Source: Pseudomonadota bacterium (lineage in GTDB: Bacteria > Pseudomonadota > Gammaproteobacteria > Xanthomonadales > Xanthomonadaceae). From it: a stretch of DNA of 61,869 bases. The notes beneath the pieces are model-generated. The model was not told where the DNA came from and searched no databases. It worked only from the letters and a program-made list of their open reading frames with translations. Shown one piece after another: positions 17,998 through 26,788 of this stretch. A program made the translations under genes and the position numbers. Positions within the stretch are counted from its first letter, which is position 1. Every line of letters begins with the position of its first letter. Location of the stretch: positions 1-61,869 of the forward strand of contig JAEZCF010000094.1 of assembly GCA_023430045.1 (NCBI GenBank), written 5' to 3'.

Positions 17998-20900
17998 CTA
18001 TTTTTCCCGCCGCCAGTTCAACGAGCCGCGGTTTTCCACGGTGCTCGATTCCACTTCGACATCGAAGCCGCGGCTGAGCAGATATTTCAACGTCAGCACC
18101 GAACCACTGCCCACCAGCGATACGCCATAGCCGACATACAGCTTCGGCGAAATGTATTTGCCCACGCCGAGCACCGAGCCGCCCAGCGCGCGCGACTGGC
18201 TGACACCGGCATCGTCCAGGCCCAGCTTGGCACCCAGCTGCGACGCCAGCAGGCCACTGCCGGCAGACAACGCTGCGGAGGCGGCGTTGACCTGGTCGGC
18301 CTGGCCGCTGGTAGCGCCGGTCAGGCTGCGCCCCAGCACCAGGTAACCGAGCGCTTCGGATTGCGACATCGACGGCTCCGACCATACCTGCGCGCGCGGC
18401 TGCATGGCCCGGCCGCTGACATCGATACCGGCGGTGATATCGCCGATGCGACGCTCCGCACGCAGGTTGATGCGCGGGTCGGACACCGGGTTGTAGTTCC
18501 AGGTGAGCTGGCCGCGAGTGATGGTCAGGTCCTGTCCATAGGCCTTGTAGCGGCCACTGACTTCCAGTCCACCGTTTGCGGTCATCTCCCGGCCCGGCCG
18601 CGCCCACACCTGCATCTTCCCGGTCAGCGCGCCCTTGAGGCCGAATCCGGCCATCTTGACGCTGTCGCCCAGGCTGACGGTCAGATCCATGTCCAGTGGC
18701 GAGGTCGCCGCTTCTTCCGGATCCACCGGATCCAGCACCACCACGTCTTCGGATACCGATGTGCCGCGATCCAGGCGCTCCAGGTCGATGTCCGCTTCCG
18801 GCACATGGACCACACCCTTGAGCTGCATCGCCGTGCCCGCCATGGTGAAATCCAGGTTCGGGTTGGCGACGATGCGCAGTTCCGGCGTATTGGACAGCAG
18901 CACGTTCTCGCCGTGGATATGCAGCTGCAGGGGTTGCGCATCGCCAAACCACGACAGGCCACCATCGACGTACAGCGTGCCCTTGCCCGAATTGGCCTGT
19001 GCGGTGATCTTCGCCGAGCCGTCGGGCTGCGCGATGAAGCTGCCCTTGCCCTGTTCGAAGGTGAGGCCCAGCGCGGGGAATTCGCCCTTGAAATCGCGCA
19101 GCGTGGCCTCGCCGCCCAGCGACGGCTGGCCGCGCGTGCCACGCAGGCTGACATGGCCTTCGATCTGCCCGGTGGGACGCACGATGTCCGGTGAGAACAG
19201 TTCCAGCCAGTACAGCCGCGCCATGTTGAGGTACAGCTCGCCATTCAGCGGCGCACTGGCATCCCAGCCGGTCTGTACGCGGGCGTTGACGAATCCATCG
19301 CCCTGGAAGCCCATGCCGAGGAAGCCCTCGATGCGCGCCGGTGTCATGTCCAGCTTCACCGAGAACTGGTCGTAGCGCGCCAGCTCGCCGCGCGCGTTGT
19401 CGCCCAGGCGTACGCCACCTTCGGGCGAGCGGACTTCCACGTGGCCTTCCCACGCATTGCCACGGGGGCGTATCTGCGCATCCAGCGTCACTTCACCACG
19501 CAGGTAGATGCGCCGGCCGGACGTGGGCGGCAGCCAGGGCTGCACCAGCGCCAGCGGCAGGGCATCGCCACGCACCGTCAGCCCTTCGCGGGGCCAGTTG
19601 GCCCGTGCGCACAGCGCGCCACCGGTGGCCGCGCCAAGGCAGGTGTCGGTGAGGCTGAAACTTCCGCCGTTGACGACGAAATCAGCGGGTCCGCGCAGCG
19701 TCCATGGATCACCCTTGACCGGTGCTATGCGCAGGCTGGCCAGCTGCCCGCGCCATTGTTCACCCTGCTGGCGCACGCTTCCCTGCAGGTCGATGGCGCC
19801 CAGGTCGTTGTGAGTCCGGGCAGACAGCGCAAGATTGCTGACACTGCCCCGGGCGTCGACATCCAGGCTGTCCAGCAGCATGCCGACGTTGACGTTGCGC
19901 CCCTGCAGCGCCAGCGCGCCAGTGTCACCGCGCCACGGCAGGTGGCCCTTCAGGCTGAAGGACTCCGCGCTCCAGTCGTCCCAGCGCAGGCTGCTGCCCA
20001 CCAGGTCGGCGCTGATGTCAGGTGCATCGCGGCTGCCCTTTACCTGCACCTGGCCACGCAGTCCGCCGGCGGCGCCAGGCATCAGGTCGCCGAGCTGCAG
20101 CGGCTCGAAACGCGCGTCGATATCCAGGCGATCACCGACCTTGCCCGAGGCGGTCACGCGGCTGTCGCCCAGGCTCAGGCGCAGGGTGCCTTCGCCCTGT
20201 TCGCCCTGCACCGCGAACTTGCCCTGCGCATCCAGCGCGCGCTTGCGCAGCGTGCCCTTCAAGGAGGGCAGGTCCACCGTGGCTTCGATCGCCCCGGTGG
20301 TGCCCGGCGGCGCATTGGCCGGCACGTCCAGCTGGCGTCCCTTCGAGGCAAGATTGCCGGAAAGACGGCCATCCCAGCCCGGCGCGAAGTAACCCGGATC
20401 GAAATTGCGCAGCGTCGCGGTAGCGTCCCACTGCAGCTGCGGCGCCCATGCCAGCTGGCCTGCCAGGCCCAGCGTACCGCCGGGGGTGCGCGCCTCAAGC
20501 GTTTCGATCCGCGCAGCGTTCTCGTTGCCACGCACATCGAACTGCAGTGCCGCCTGCTGGCCATCGCGTTCCACGTCGGCCCGGCCGATCGCCGCCCATG
20601 CCTGCAGCGTGCCGGCCAGGCCCATGCGCGCTTCCTTCAGCGTCACCGGCACCGGCGCATCGCCGGCAGTGGACGGATCCTCCGCCGGGACATACGTCAT
20701 GTCCCTGGCGATGATCGAGAAATTGATCTTCTGGTGGTCCTGGTCGCGGAAATCGGCATTGCCGGTCAGGCGCGCTTCGCCGCCGAAAATCTTCAGCACC
20801 AGCGGCGACACGTTCAATACCTGGTCTTCCAGATGCACCCGGGACGGAGCCAGTTCCACCACGTTGTTGCCCAGTTGCGCGCGACCCTGCAGCTCGGCAC

Positions 20901-21843
20901 GGCCGCCCTTGCCCCGGGCGCTGAAGTCCAGCGCCAGCGGCTCCAGGGTGGAATCGGCCAACGCCGGCCCCAGCAGGCGCAGGTCCAGTTCGTCGCTGCG
21001 CACACTGGCGCTCCAGGTGGGGTCGGTGCGGCCATCGAACACCAGCATGGCACGCAATGGCTTCGGTGCCCGGCCGGCCACCGCCACTTCCATATGGCCC
21101 AGGTCACCACGCGCCACCAGCCCCAGGCTGGCCGGAGTGCGGCCTCGCGGAGCCGGCAGCACAGCGGTCGCGGTCAGGTCAGTGTCGTAATCCTTGGCGG
21201 GGATGTAATGGCCATCGATACGGAAATCGCCCATGTCGCTGTCGACCAGCAACCCGGTGGCCTTGAACTCGCCATTGGCCACTTCGATCCCGCCGCCGAT
21301 GCGCGCGATATCGATCATCGGCTCGCCGCCGGAGGTGATGCGCAGTCCGTTCACCGCGATCGCATCGGCCTGCATCGCCAGCGGCATCTCGATCTGGGGC
21401 AGCGAATCCGGCCACGACGGCAGCTCGAACGGCTCGTCGCTTTTGGCCAGATTAAGCGTGGCGTTATCCAGTTCCAGCTTGTCCAGCAACAATTTGCGAC
21501 CCAGCAGTGGACGCAGGTCCGGCTCCAGATAGGCGCGCTCGGCATGGAAATGAATATCGTCGTAGCGGAAATCGACGTTGCGCAGGGTCAGCGGACCCGC
21601 GAGCGGACCGTCGGCCTCGTCCCAGGTAAGCGTCGCACCGGTAGGCAGGCGAGCGACCACCTGGGCCAGCAGGACATCGCGGCCGGCCACTGTCTGCAGC
21701 AGCCAGTAGATGAGCAGCAGGGCCAGCAACACCAGGCCCGCCACCCCCACACCGGACCACGCCCAGAAACGGCGGCGGCGGTAGAAGCGGACACGTGGAG
21801 CGGGAGCCGGGCTGCCCGGTGGCGTCGGGGTCGGCGCGCTCAC
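17998..21843 (-). CDS. tamB: TamB, translocation and assembly module inner-membrane component
   Basis: A 1281-residue AsmA-like protein that spans the periplasm and works with TamA in outer-membrane protein assembly and phospholipid transport. One N-terminal membrane anchor (WAWSGVGVAGLVLLALLLIYWLL) follows a Pro-rich, Arg-rich cytosolic tail. The rest is long beta-helical repeat, ending in the DUF490 region with AEVWSEP-like and LGYLVLGRSLTG motifs. The GTG at 21843 was chosen because it overlaps the tamA stop (GTGA), the usual tamA-tamB coupling; a longer frame runs upstream inside tamA and is not needed. The length matches the family. Confidence 0.93.
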   Translation of the reverse strand: MSAPTPTPPGSPAPAPRVRFYRRRRFWAWSGVGVAGLVLLALLLIYWLLQTVAGRDVLLAQVVARLPTGATLTWDEADGPLAGPLTLRNVDFRYDDIHFHAERAYLEPDLRPLLGRKLLLDKLELDNATLNLAKSDEPFELPSWPDSLPQIEMPLAMQADAIAVNGLRITSGGEPMIDIARIGGGIEVANGEFKATGLLVDSDMGDFRIDGHYIPAKDYDTDLTATAVLPAPRGRTPASLGLVARGDLGHMEVAVAGRAPKPLRAMLVFDGRTDPTWSASVRSDELDLRLLGPALADSTLEPLALDFSARGKGGRAELQGRAQLGNNVVELAPSRVHLEDQVLNVSPLVLKIFGGEARLTGNADFRDQDHQKINFSIIARDMTYVPAEDPSTAGDAPVPVTLKEARMGLAGTLQAWAAIGRADVERDGQQAALQFDVRGNENAARIETLEARTPGGTLGLAGQLAWAPQLQWDATATLRNFDPGYFAPGWDGRLSGNLASKGRQLDVPANAPPGTTGAIEATVDLPSLKGTLRKRALDAQGKFAVQGEQGEGTLRLSLGDSRVTASGKVGDRLDIDARFEPLQLGDLMPGAAGGLRGQVQVKGSRDAPDISADLVGSSLRWDDWSAESFSLKGHLPWRGDTGALALQGRNVNVGMLLDSLDVDARGSVSNLALSARTHNDLGAIDLQGSVRQQGEQWRGQLASLRIAPVKGDPWTLRGPADFVVNGGSFSLTDTCLGAATGGALCARANWPREGLTVRGDALPLALVQPWLPPTSGRRIYLRGEVTLDAQIRPRGNAWEGHVEVRSPEGGVRLGDNARGELARYDQFSVKLDMTPARIEGFLGMGFQGDGFVNARVQTGWDASAPLNGELYLNMARLYWLELFSPDIVRPTGQIEGHVSLRGTRGQPSLGGEATLRDFKGEFPALGLTFEQGKGSFIAQPDGSAKITAQANSGKGTLYVDGGLSWFGDAQPLQLHIHGENVLLSNTPELRIVANPNLDFTMAGTAMQLKGVVHVPEADIDLERLDRGTSVSEDVVVLDPVDPEEAATSPLDMDLTVSLGDSVKMAGFGLKGALTGKMQVWARPGREMTANGGLEVSGRYKAYGQDLTITRGQLTWNYNPVSDPRINLRAERRIGDITAGIDVSGRAMQPRAQVWSEPSMSQSEALGYLVLGRSLTGATSGQADQVNAASAALSAGSGLLASQLGAKLGLDDAGVSQSRALGGSVLGVGKYISPKLYVGYGVSLVGSGSVLTLKYLLSRGFDVEVESSTVENRGSLNWRREK

Positions 21844-23624
21844 AGGTCGGCTCCGATGTTCAGATAGATCTGGAAGTTGGAATCGGGATCGTTCAAACCG
21901 TGCGCCACGTCCACGCGCACCGGGCCGACGGGCGATTTCCAGCGCACGCCGAAGCCGACACCGGTGTGCAGATCGACGTCGTTGTCGAACGCGCTGCCGG
22001 TATCGACGAACACGGCCGCACCCCACGGTCCGCCACCGAAATAATGTTCATACTCGGCCGAGCCGACCACCAGGTGCTTCGCTCCCAGCGCGAAACGGTC
22101 AGGTGCCGGGGTACGCGGCCCCACTTCACGATAGGCATAACCACGGATGCTGCGGTCGCCGCCTGCGAAATAGCGCAGGCTGGGGGGCATGGCGACCAGA
22201 TCGTTGGTCCAGGTGGTGCCGCCCTCGCCGCGCAGGATCAGGCGATTGCTTTCGCCTACAGGCACATACCAGCGCAGCACCATGTTGGCCTGCACGAAAC
22301 TGGTGTCCGAACCGGCGCCCTCGATGCCCCCGCGCAGCGTCGCGTTGCCGCTGAGGCCGCTGCGTGGGAACAGGCGATCGTCCACGTTGACGTAGTCGGC
22401 CGCCAGCTGTGGATAGACCAGCGTGGAATATTGATAGACCGCGTTGGTGAACTCGTTGCCGGACGCATAGCCCCAGCGTTCGCGCAACGCGTTCAGCGAC
22501 GCGGTGGCGGTCCAGAATTCATTGATCTGCCCGCTGCGGCTGGCCATCAGCTTTACGTTGCGCAGATCGATGTAATCAGTCTGCTCGTCATAGACACTGG
22601 CGGCAAACGTGTACCAGCCATCCAGCCAGCGGAAAGCAGGAATGCGGTAACTGGTGATCAGGCTCTTTCGTTTCTGCGCGTAGTCCAGCTGCGTGTTCAT
22701 TTTGTGGCCGCGGCTGTTCAGATAACGCCGTTCCAGGCCACCGCGCACACCCGCGCCACTTTCACTGCCGTAGCTCAGACCCGCGCTGTAGATGCTGCGC
22801 TTGGCCCGGGTCAGGTTGACTTCCACCGGAACATCGCCGTTGTCATCGGCCTGGTCCGGGCGCGGCTGGATGTCGATGACACTGAAATAATCCAGCTTGG
22901 TCAACGATTCACGCAGTCGATCCAGCTTCCCTTCGTGGAAATAGCTTCCCTCCTCCCAGTACACCAGTGGATCGAACAACCGGTCCACGAAGTAATCCTG
23001 GTTGAAAGTGATCGGGCCCATGTTGTAGCGACGGCCGCTATCCCATGTCAGGTCGATGTCGGCGGCGTTCTCCGCGCGGGTGATCTGCACCTGTCGCTGG
23101 GTGTAGTCAGCATCGAAGTAGCCGCGCTCGGCCAGCCGCCGGGTAACCTTGATCTTGCTGGCCTCATACGTGGTGTGATCGAAGGGCGCGCCCTTCTGCG
23201 GCTTGAAGGCGTCAATATCCTCCTGCAGGTAACGGTCGTAGATCGCCGGCCCGGTGATCTCCACATGCTCCTTGCGCACCCGGACCGGCTCACCCTTGGC
23301 CACGTCGATCACGACGCGCACGGATTCCCCATCGCGCGGCGCATCCACGGTGATGGTGGGGTTGTAGAAGCCGAACGGTTCCAGTGCTTCGCGGGTCTGC
23401 CGCTCCGCCTGCGACAACAGGTATTCCAGCCGGGACTCGCCCTGGACCTTGCCGATCGTGTCATACAGGGACAGCGACACCTCGATGTTCTCGATGATGC
23501 CGGCGTCGTCGTCCCTGTCCAGGCCACGGATATCGACTTTCTCGATCGTCCCCCGCGCCTGGGCGAACGGGCTCGCGAGCAGGGCAAGGCAGATCAGGGG
23601 GAGGGCGGTTTTCTTGGGCAGCAT
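21840..23624 (-). CDS. tamA: TamA, outer-membrane Omp85-family assembly protein
   Basis: A 594-residue outer-membrane protein (a GTG two codons upstream is an alternative start). The signal peptide ends at PFAQA. Three POTRA domains fill about residues 25-260 and a 16-strand barrel fills the rest. Omp85 features are visible: the barrel motif LRGEGGTTW, and YFAGGDRSIRGYAYREVGPR, which carries the conserved VRGF/IRGY lid-lock loop. The C-terminus ends in a beta strand (NFQIYLNIGADL). It is the first gene of the tamA-tamB pair and lies 113 bases after the last gene of the secretion locus, which it appears to border as core chromosome. Confidence 0.93.
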   Translation of the reverse strand: MLPKKTALPLICLALLASPFAQARGTIEKVDIRGLDRDDDAGIIENIEVSLSLYDTIGKVQGESRLEYLLSQAERQTREALEPFGFYNPTITVDAPRDGESVRVVIDVAKGEPVRVRKEHVEITGPAIYDRYLQEDIDAFKPQKGAPFDHTTYEASKIKVTRRLAERGYFDADYTQRQVQITRAENAADIDLTWDSGRRYNMGPITFNQDYFVDRLFDPLVYWEEGSYFHEGKLDRLRESLTKLDYFSVIDIQPRPDQADDNGDVPVEVNLTRAKRSIYSAGLSYGSESGAGVRGGLERRYLNSRGHKMNTQLDYAQKRKSLITSYRIPAFRWLDGWYTFAASVYDEQTDYIDLRNVKLMASRSGQINEFWTATASLNALRERWGYASGNEFTNAVYQYSTLVYPQLAADYVNVDDRLFPRSGLSGNATLRGGIEGAGSDTSFVQANMVLRWYVPVGESNRLILRGEGGTTWTNDLVAMPPSLRYFAGGDRSIRGYAYREVGPRTPAPDRFALGAKHLVVGSAEYEHYFGGGPWGAAVFVDTGSAFDNDVDLHTGVGFGVRWKSPVGPVRVDVAHGLNDPDSNFQIYLNIGADL

Positions 23625-23743
23625 CGGCACAGCATAACGGGCGCCGATGTCATCTGGAATGAAGGCGTGGGATGAACCTGCGCGCAGCCGGGCGCCGCGC
23701 CTGCGGCCCCTCGGGCACGTTCAGGGACATCATTGTCCGTTGG

Positions 23744-24103
23744 TCAGATGTCAATCGACATCGCAGGTACACCGCTTTCCTCCTCTTCGCCGTACATGAG
23801 CGTCTCCAGGAGCATCTGCTTGCCCCATTGGCGGGTCAGGACTCTCATGTAACAGGGTATTTCCTTCTCACCCTCGCCGTCTTCCTCGTCGCCGCTCTCA
23901 ACCTCTTCAGGACACTCATCGAACTCGGTGGGAGGCGGGTCTTCAGTCTCGCCAGGCGCTTCGGTCTCTCCGGACGCTTGCGGATCTTTGGCGGTCAGGG
24001 GCGAGCCCAACGCCTGACGATAGCGTTCCGTGAGCGGCGTACCGGCAGGATCGAAGTCAGCCCGGGAGGTCACGATGCCCGCAGGCGTATTGATGATGTT
24101 CAT
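23744..24103 (-). CDS. OrgC-position acidic protein of the type III system
   Basis: A 119-residue, very acidic protein (a Glu/Asp run near residues 62-80, DEEDGEGEKE) with a Pro/Thr/Glu-rich middle. I see no sequence match to a named family. It is the last gene of the locus and its ATG overlaps the sctL stop (ATGA). In Salmonella SPI-1 the same place, after orgA and orgB, is held by orgC, a secreted protein that promotes needle assembly, so this may be its counterpart. Composition would also suit a chaperone. The functional label is by position only. Confidence 0.6.
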   Translation of the reverse strand: MNIINTPAGIVTSRADFDPAGTPLTERYRQALGSPLTAKDPQASGETEAPGETEDPPPTEFDECPEEVESGDEEDGEGEKEIPCYMRVLTRQWGKQMLLETLMYGEEEESGVPAMSIDI

Positions 24104-24798
24104 TGCGTTTCCTTCAACGAGGCGAATCCGCGCGCCTGCGCGGCATGTGCAAGGGTTTCCTGCAGACGCTGGCTGTAGCTTCCGGCGATCGCATCCAGCG
24201 CGGCGCTCACTTCCGGCATCTCCCTGCGCAGGGCCTGCTCTATGTCCTCGCCCAGTGCCCCTCCGATATCCAGCTCCCAGGCCATGGGTCCTACCTCCAG
24301 CAGCAGCATCTGCCGGGTCGAAGCACGGATTTCCAGCTCAGCAAGCCGTGGATCGAGGCGCAGAACCTCCAGCAAGGCGGCCTGCTGGTCCGGCACATGC
24401 AGCACCGGCCGTGCGGATATATCGGCCGGATCGCTCCGCGCGCGGAAGGCGGCACACACCTGCTCCACGACGATATCGGGCGCACCGGCCATCGACCGCA
24501 GCGCATCGTGAACCTGGGCAGACACGGCTTCGCACAGCGCAACCTGCTCGCCACGAAGGGCATCCAGCGAGGGTTTCAGTGTTGCCAGGCCCTGCACGAG
24601 CCCATCGCGATAACCGTCGAAATGTGCGTTTTCCCGCAGAGCCTGCACTTCTGACTGCGCCTGCTCGTGATCTAGCACGGCTCGTCTGCGGGCAAAGGCG
24701 ACAATACGCTCTGCATCATTGGCCTGCTGCAGGCTTGCCGCCTGGATTACGTCATCAACGGCAAAATCCAGCAGCCGTTCCGGGAAGATCTGCAGCAT
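24100..24798 (-). CDS. sctL: SctL stator protein of the T3SS ATPase (OrgB-like)
   Basis: A 232-residue cytosolic protein that tethers the SctN ATPase to the sorting platform and restrains it. It has the SctL/FliH pattern. An N-terminal segment is followed by a long helix rich in Glu, Gln and Ala (HEQAQSEVQALRENAHFDGYRDGL), then a mixed alpha/beta C-terminal domain with DPRLAELEIRASTRQMLLLEVGPMAWELD, like the E-subunit fold. The length is close to OrgB. The ATG at 24798 gives a family-like start (MLQIFPERLLDF); a GTG four codons earlier is possible. It overlaps the end of sctK and is coupled to the orgC-position gene. Confidence 0.85.
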   Translation of the reverse strand: MLQIFPERLLDFAVDDVIQAASLQQANDAERIVAFARRRAVLDHEQAQSEVQALRENAHFDGYRDGLVQGLATLKPSLDALRGEQVALCEAVSAQVHDALRSMAGAPDIVVEQVCAAFRARSDPADISARPVLHVPDQQAALLEVLRLDPRLAELEIRASTRQMLLLEVGPMAWELDIGGALGEDIEQALRREMPEVSAALDAIAGSYSQRLQETLAHAAQARGFASLKETQ

Positions 24799-25360
24799 GG
24801 TTCCAGGCACTCCAGAAACAGGTCATATCGAACTTGTCCGGCCCTGACGGTGCCGGATGGAGGGGGCGCGGCAGACCCGCGAAACACAGGTTCATACGGT
24901 CACCGAGCCAATCCGGAATGTGTCCGCGCAATCCAGTCCGCAGGTGCTCTGCCCCCCAGGCCAGCAGTGTGTCTGCGACCAGGGGCGAGCTACAGGGCGG
25001 CAACTCGGTCTCGTCGAAGCGGAGCCGGAGAAAGGCGTGCACAAGCGGCGGCTGGCTGAACAGCAGGCGGGAACCCATCAACCTGCTGCGCTGTTTTGCG
25101 CATGCCATCAGCCATGCCGTGGCGGGCAGCCGCCGCCAGCCGCTGATCAGGCGCATGGACAGCGGTTGCTGCCCTCTCGCGATTGAACTGGAAGGCGGTA
25201 GCGCATATCTGCTCACAAGCCATCGATTCAACGCACTGCGTTGCCGGGCGGGCAGCGCATCGATGCGCTGTGCCCAGGGGCGGTAGTAGGACGCAGGGTC
25301 ATGGGCGACGCGAAGGGCATCAACTGTGGGATGCATCGGCATTTCTCGTCTCACGTCCAT
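24755..25360 (-). CDS. sctK: SctK sorting-platform protein (OrgA-like)
   Basis: A 201-residue cytosolic accessory protein that links the sorting platform to the inner-membrane ring. The family resemblance is to OrgA/MxiK: near the N-terminus is HDPASYYRPWAQRIDALP (OrgA has a DPLSYIHP segment at the same place), followed by WRRLPATAWLMACAKQRSRLMG and IPDWLGDRM. The length is the same as OrgA. The ATG at 25360 was chosen for the GGGAG ribosome-binding site eight bases upstream. It begins inside sctJ and ends inside sctL, as the compact operon layout predicts. Confidence 0.85.
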   Translation of the reverse strand: MDVRREMPMHPTVDALRVAHDPASYYRPWAQRIDALPARQRSALNRWLVSRYALPPSSSIARGQQPLSMRLISGWRRLPATAWLMACAKQRSRLMGSRLLFSQPPLVHAFLRLRFDETELPPCSSPLVADTLLAWGAEHLRTGLRGHIPDWLGDRMNLCFAGLPRPLHPAPSGPDKFDMTCFWSAWNHAADLPGTAAGFCR

Positions 25361-26105
25361 GCCATCGCTCCCGAAAACGTGTTGCGGCGGGATAGGAACT
25401 ACGAAGCAGCCACAAAAGCCCTGCACCGATCAGCGTCAGCAGCAGCAGGGGAACCGCCAGCATTCGCCACGGCGACGATGTGTTCGCCGCGGGAGTCACC
25501 GCCAGCGTCCGGGGCGTGGCGGCCCGGGTCAACACGATGGACACATTGTCATAGGCCACGTCGACGAAGGCATTACGCAGGAAGCGCTTGGCTGTCGTCA
25601 GCAGCGCCTGCTGGTCGGAATCACCGGAATGCGCCAGAACGGCAGCGACGTGCATGGACGGCGGCTTCCGTTGCTGCAGGCTGCCCTCGGCAGCACCCGC
25701 GTCGTAACTGACGTGGACACGTGCGGCCTGCACGCCATCCAGGGTCACCAGCGACTCTTCCAGACGCTGTTCTATGGCAGACAGCAACCGTGCCCGCTCC
25801 GCCAGTGGCGTGCTGACCATGGAGTCCGGTGGAAACATGCTGGCAACCTGGGTTCGCGGCATGGAAGGCAAACCGCTCATCTGCACGATGTTGATGGCTT
25901 CGGCAAGGTCGGCCGCACCTACCCGCACCAGGAAGCCAGCCTTGCCCTGCGTCTTCTTCTCGGCGTCGATGTTGTGGTTGAGCAGCACTGCCACCACTTC
26001 GTTGGCCTGTCGCTCGTCGAGTGCCTGCAACAGATCGGAGCGGGCGCATCCGATGATGAACAGACATAGCAACGGATACAGCAGCAGGCGGATTCGGGGA
26101 ATCAT
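25320..26105 (-). CDS. sctJ: SctJ inner-membrane ring lipoprotein (PrgK-like)
   Basis: A 261-residue lipoprotein of the YscJ/PrgK/FliF family that forms the inner ring of the basal body. The signal peptide ends in a lipobox (LFIIGC) with the lipidated Cys at residue 20. Two ring-building domains follow (QALDERQANEVVAVLLNHNIDAEK; LLSAIEQRLEESLVTLDGVQAARVHVSY), then a C-terminal membrane span (RMLAVPLLLLTLIGAGLLWLL) and a short basic tail, as in PrgK. Its ATG lies three bases past the sctI stop. Confidence 0.95.
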   Translation of the reverse strand: MIPRIRLLLYPLLCLFIIGCARSDLLQALDERQANEVVAVLLNHNIDAEKKTQGKAGFLVRVGAADLAEAINIVQMSGLPSMPRTQVASMFPPDSMVSTPLAERARLLSAIEQRLEESLVTLDGVQAARVHVSYDAGAAEGSLQQRKPPSMHVAAVLAHSGDSDQQALLTTAKRFLRNAFVDVAYDNVSIVLTRAATPRTLAVTPAANTSSPWRMLAVPLLLLTLIGAGLLWLLRSSYPAATRFRERWHGRETRNADASHS

Positions 26106-26108
26106 GGC

Positions 26109-26399
26109 TCAGCTCTTCAACAGCGTCTCGACGCCCTTGGTGAAGTGACTCGTCAGGGCTGAGCCGACCGAGATCTTCTTCGCGTAGGCTTCCTGGCGCA
26201 GTTGCAGCTCATATAGCCGCTGCGGATCGGCGGCAACGGCCGGATCGTTTGCCGCAAGCAGCACGGCATCGCGCTCGCTGCCGGCCCAGGCATAGCTCTC
26301 GGCCAGTGCGGAGGTGAATCGGTCGGAAAGCGGCACCGAGGCGGCCCCCAAGGAAGACGTGCCGGCAGTAACGGAATCGATTGGCGTGATGGTAATCAT
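26109..26399 (-). CDS. sctI: SctI inner-rod protein (PrgJ-like)
   Basis: A 96-residue small helical protein that forms the inner rod at the base of the needle. It begins MITITPIDSVTAG and ends with the family's C-terminal helix (LYELQLRQEAYAKKISVGSALTSHFTKGVETLLKS), which matches PrgJ/MxiI in style. It has a good ribosome-binding site (AAGGGAAA). It sits between the needle gene and sctJ in the conserved prgHIJK order. Confidence 0.93.
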   Translation of the reverse strand: MITITPIDSVTAGTSSLGAASVPLSDRFTSALAESYAWAGSERDAVLLAANDPAVAADPQRLYELQLRQEAYAKKISVGSALTSHFTKGVETLLKS

Positions 26400-26451
26400 G
26401 CGGATTTCCCTTGATGAGGGATGGCGCCAGTCGGGCCGGCGCCATCGAGGT

Positions 26452-26760
26452 TCATGCCAGGTTGCGGATGACAGACTTGCTCTGGTCGGTCAGGCTCTTC
26501 GTCGAGTTCGACTGCAACATGCGGTACATGTTGTATTCGGAAAGCGCGCTCTGGTACGCGGCAAGAAGCTTTGGACTGCTGGGGTCATCAGCCAGCTCCT
26601 TGAACGCCTTATCCAGCTTGGCCTTCAGATTGTTGACGCCTGCATCGAATGATTCGGAGTGCTTGGACATCCAGCCGCCCCACTTCGCGGGGTTTCCGCC
26701 CGGCTCAGCGGGATCACCCCAGCCTGGAGTGGTGGGCATTACATCGACATCTAGAGCCAT
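26452..26760 (-). CDS. sctF: SctF needle subunit (PrgI-like) with an extended N-terminus
   Basis: A 102-residue protein that polymerises to form the extracellular needle. The C-terminal 80 residues match PrgI/MxiH well: FDAGVNNLKAKLDKAF, then DPSSPKLLAAYQSALSEYNM followed by YRMLQSN, with the P-S-x-P turn and the buried C-terminal helix. PrgI is about 80 residues. Here about 20 extra residues rich in Gly, Pro and Trp (TPGWGDPAEPGGNPAKWGGW) precede the first helix, where PrgI has a short WSGYL segment. The ATG at 26760 is supported by AAGGA upstream; an inner ATG eight codons later would still leave most of the extension. Confidence 0.94.
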   Translation of the reverse strand: MALDVDVMPTTPGWGDPAEPGGNPAKWGGWMSKHSESFDAGVNNLKAKLDKAFKELADDPSSPKLLAAYQSALSEYNMYRMLQSNSTKSLTDQSKSVIRNLA

Positions 26761-26788
26761 GGTGTGGTCCTTGGGTAGTGAGGGTAGA

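Noticed and set aside
23631..23743. Search for direct repeats shared by both T3SS edges (attL/attR)
   Set aside because: Comparing 23631-23743 with 48626-48733 by eye showed only trivial matches of about seven bases.
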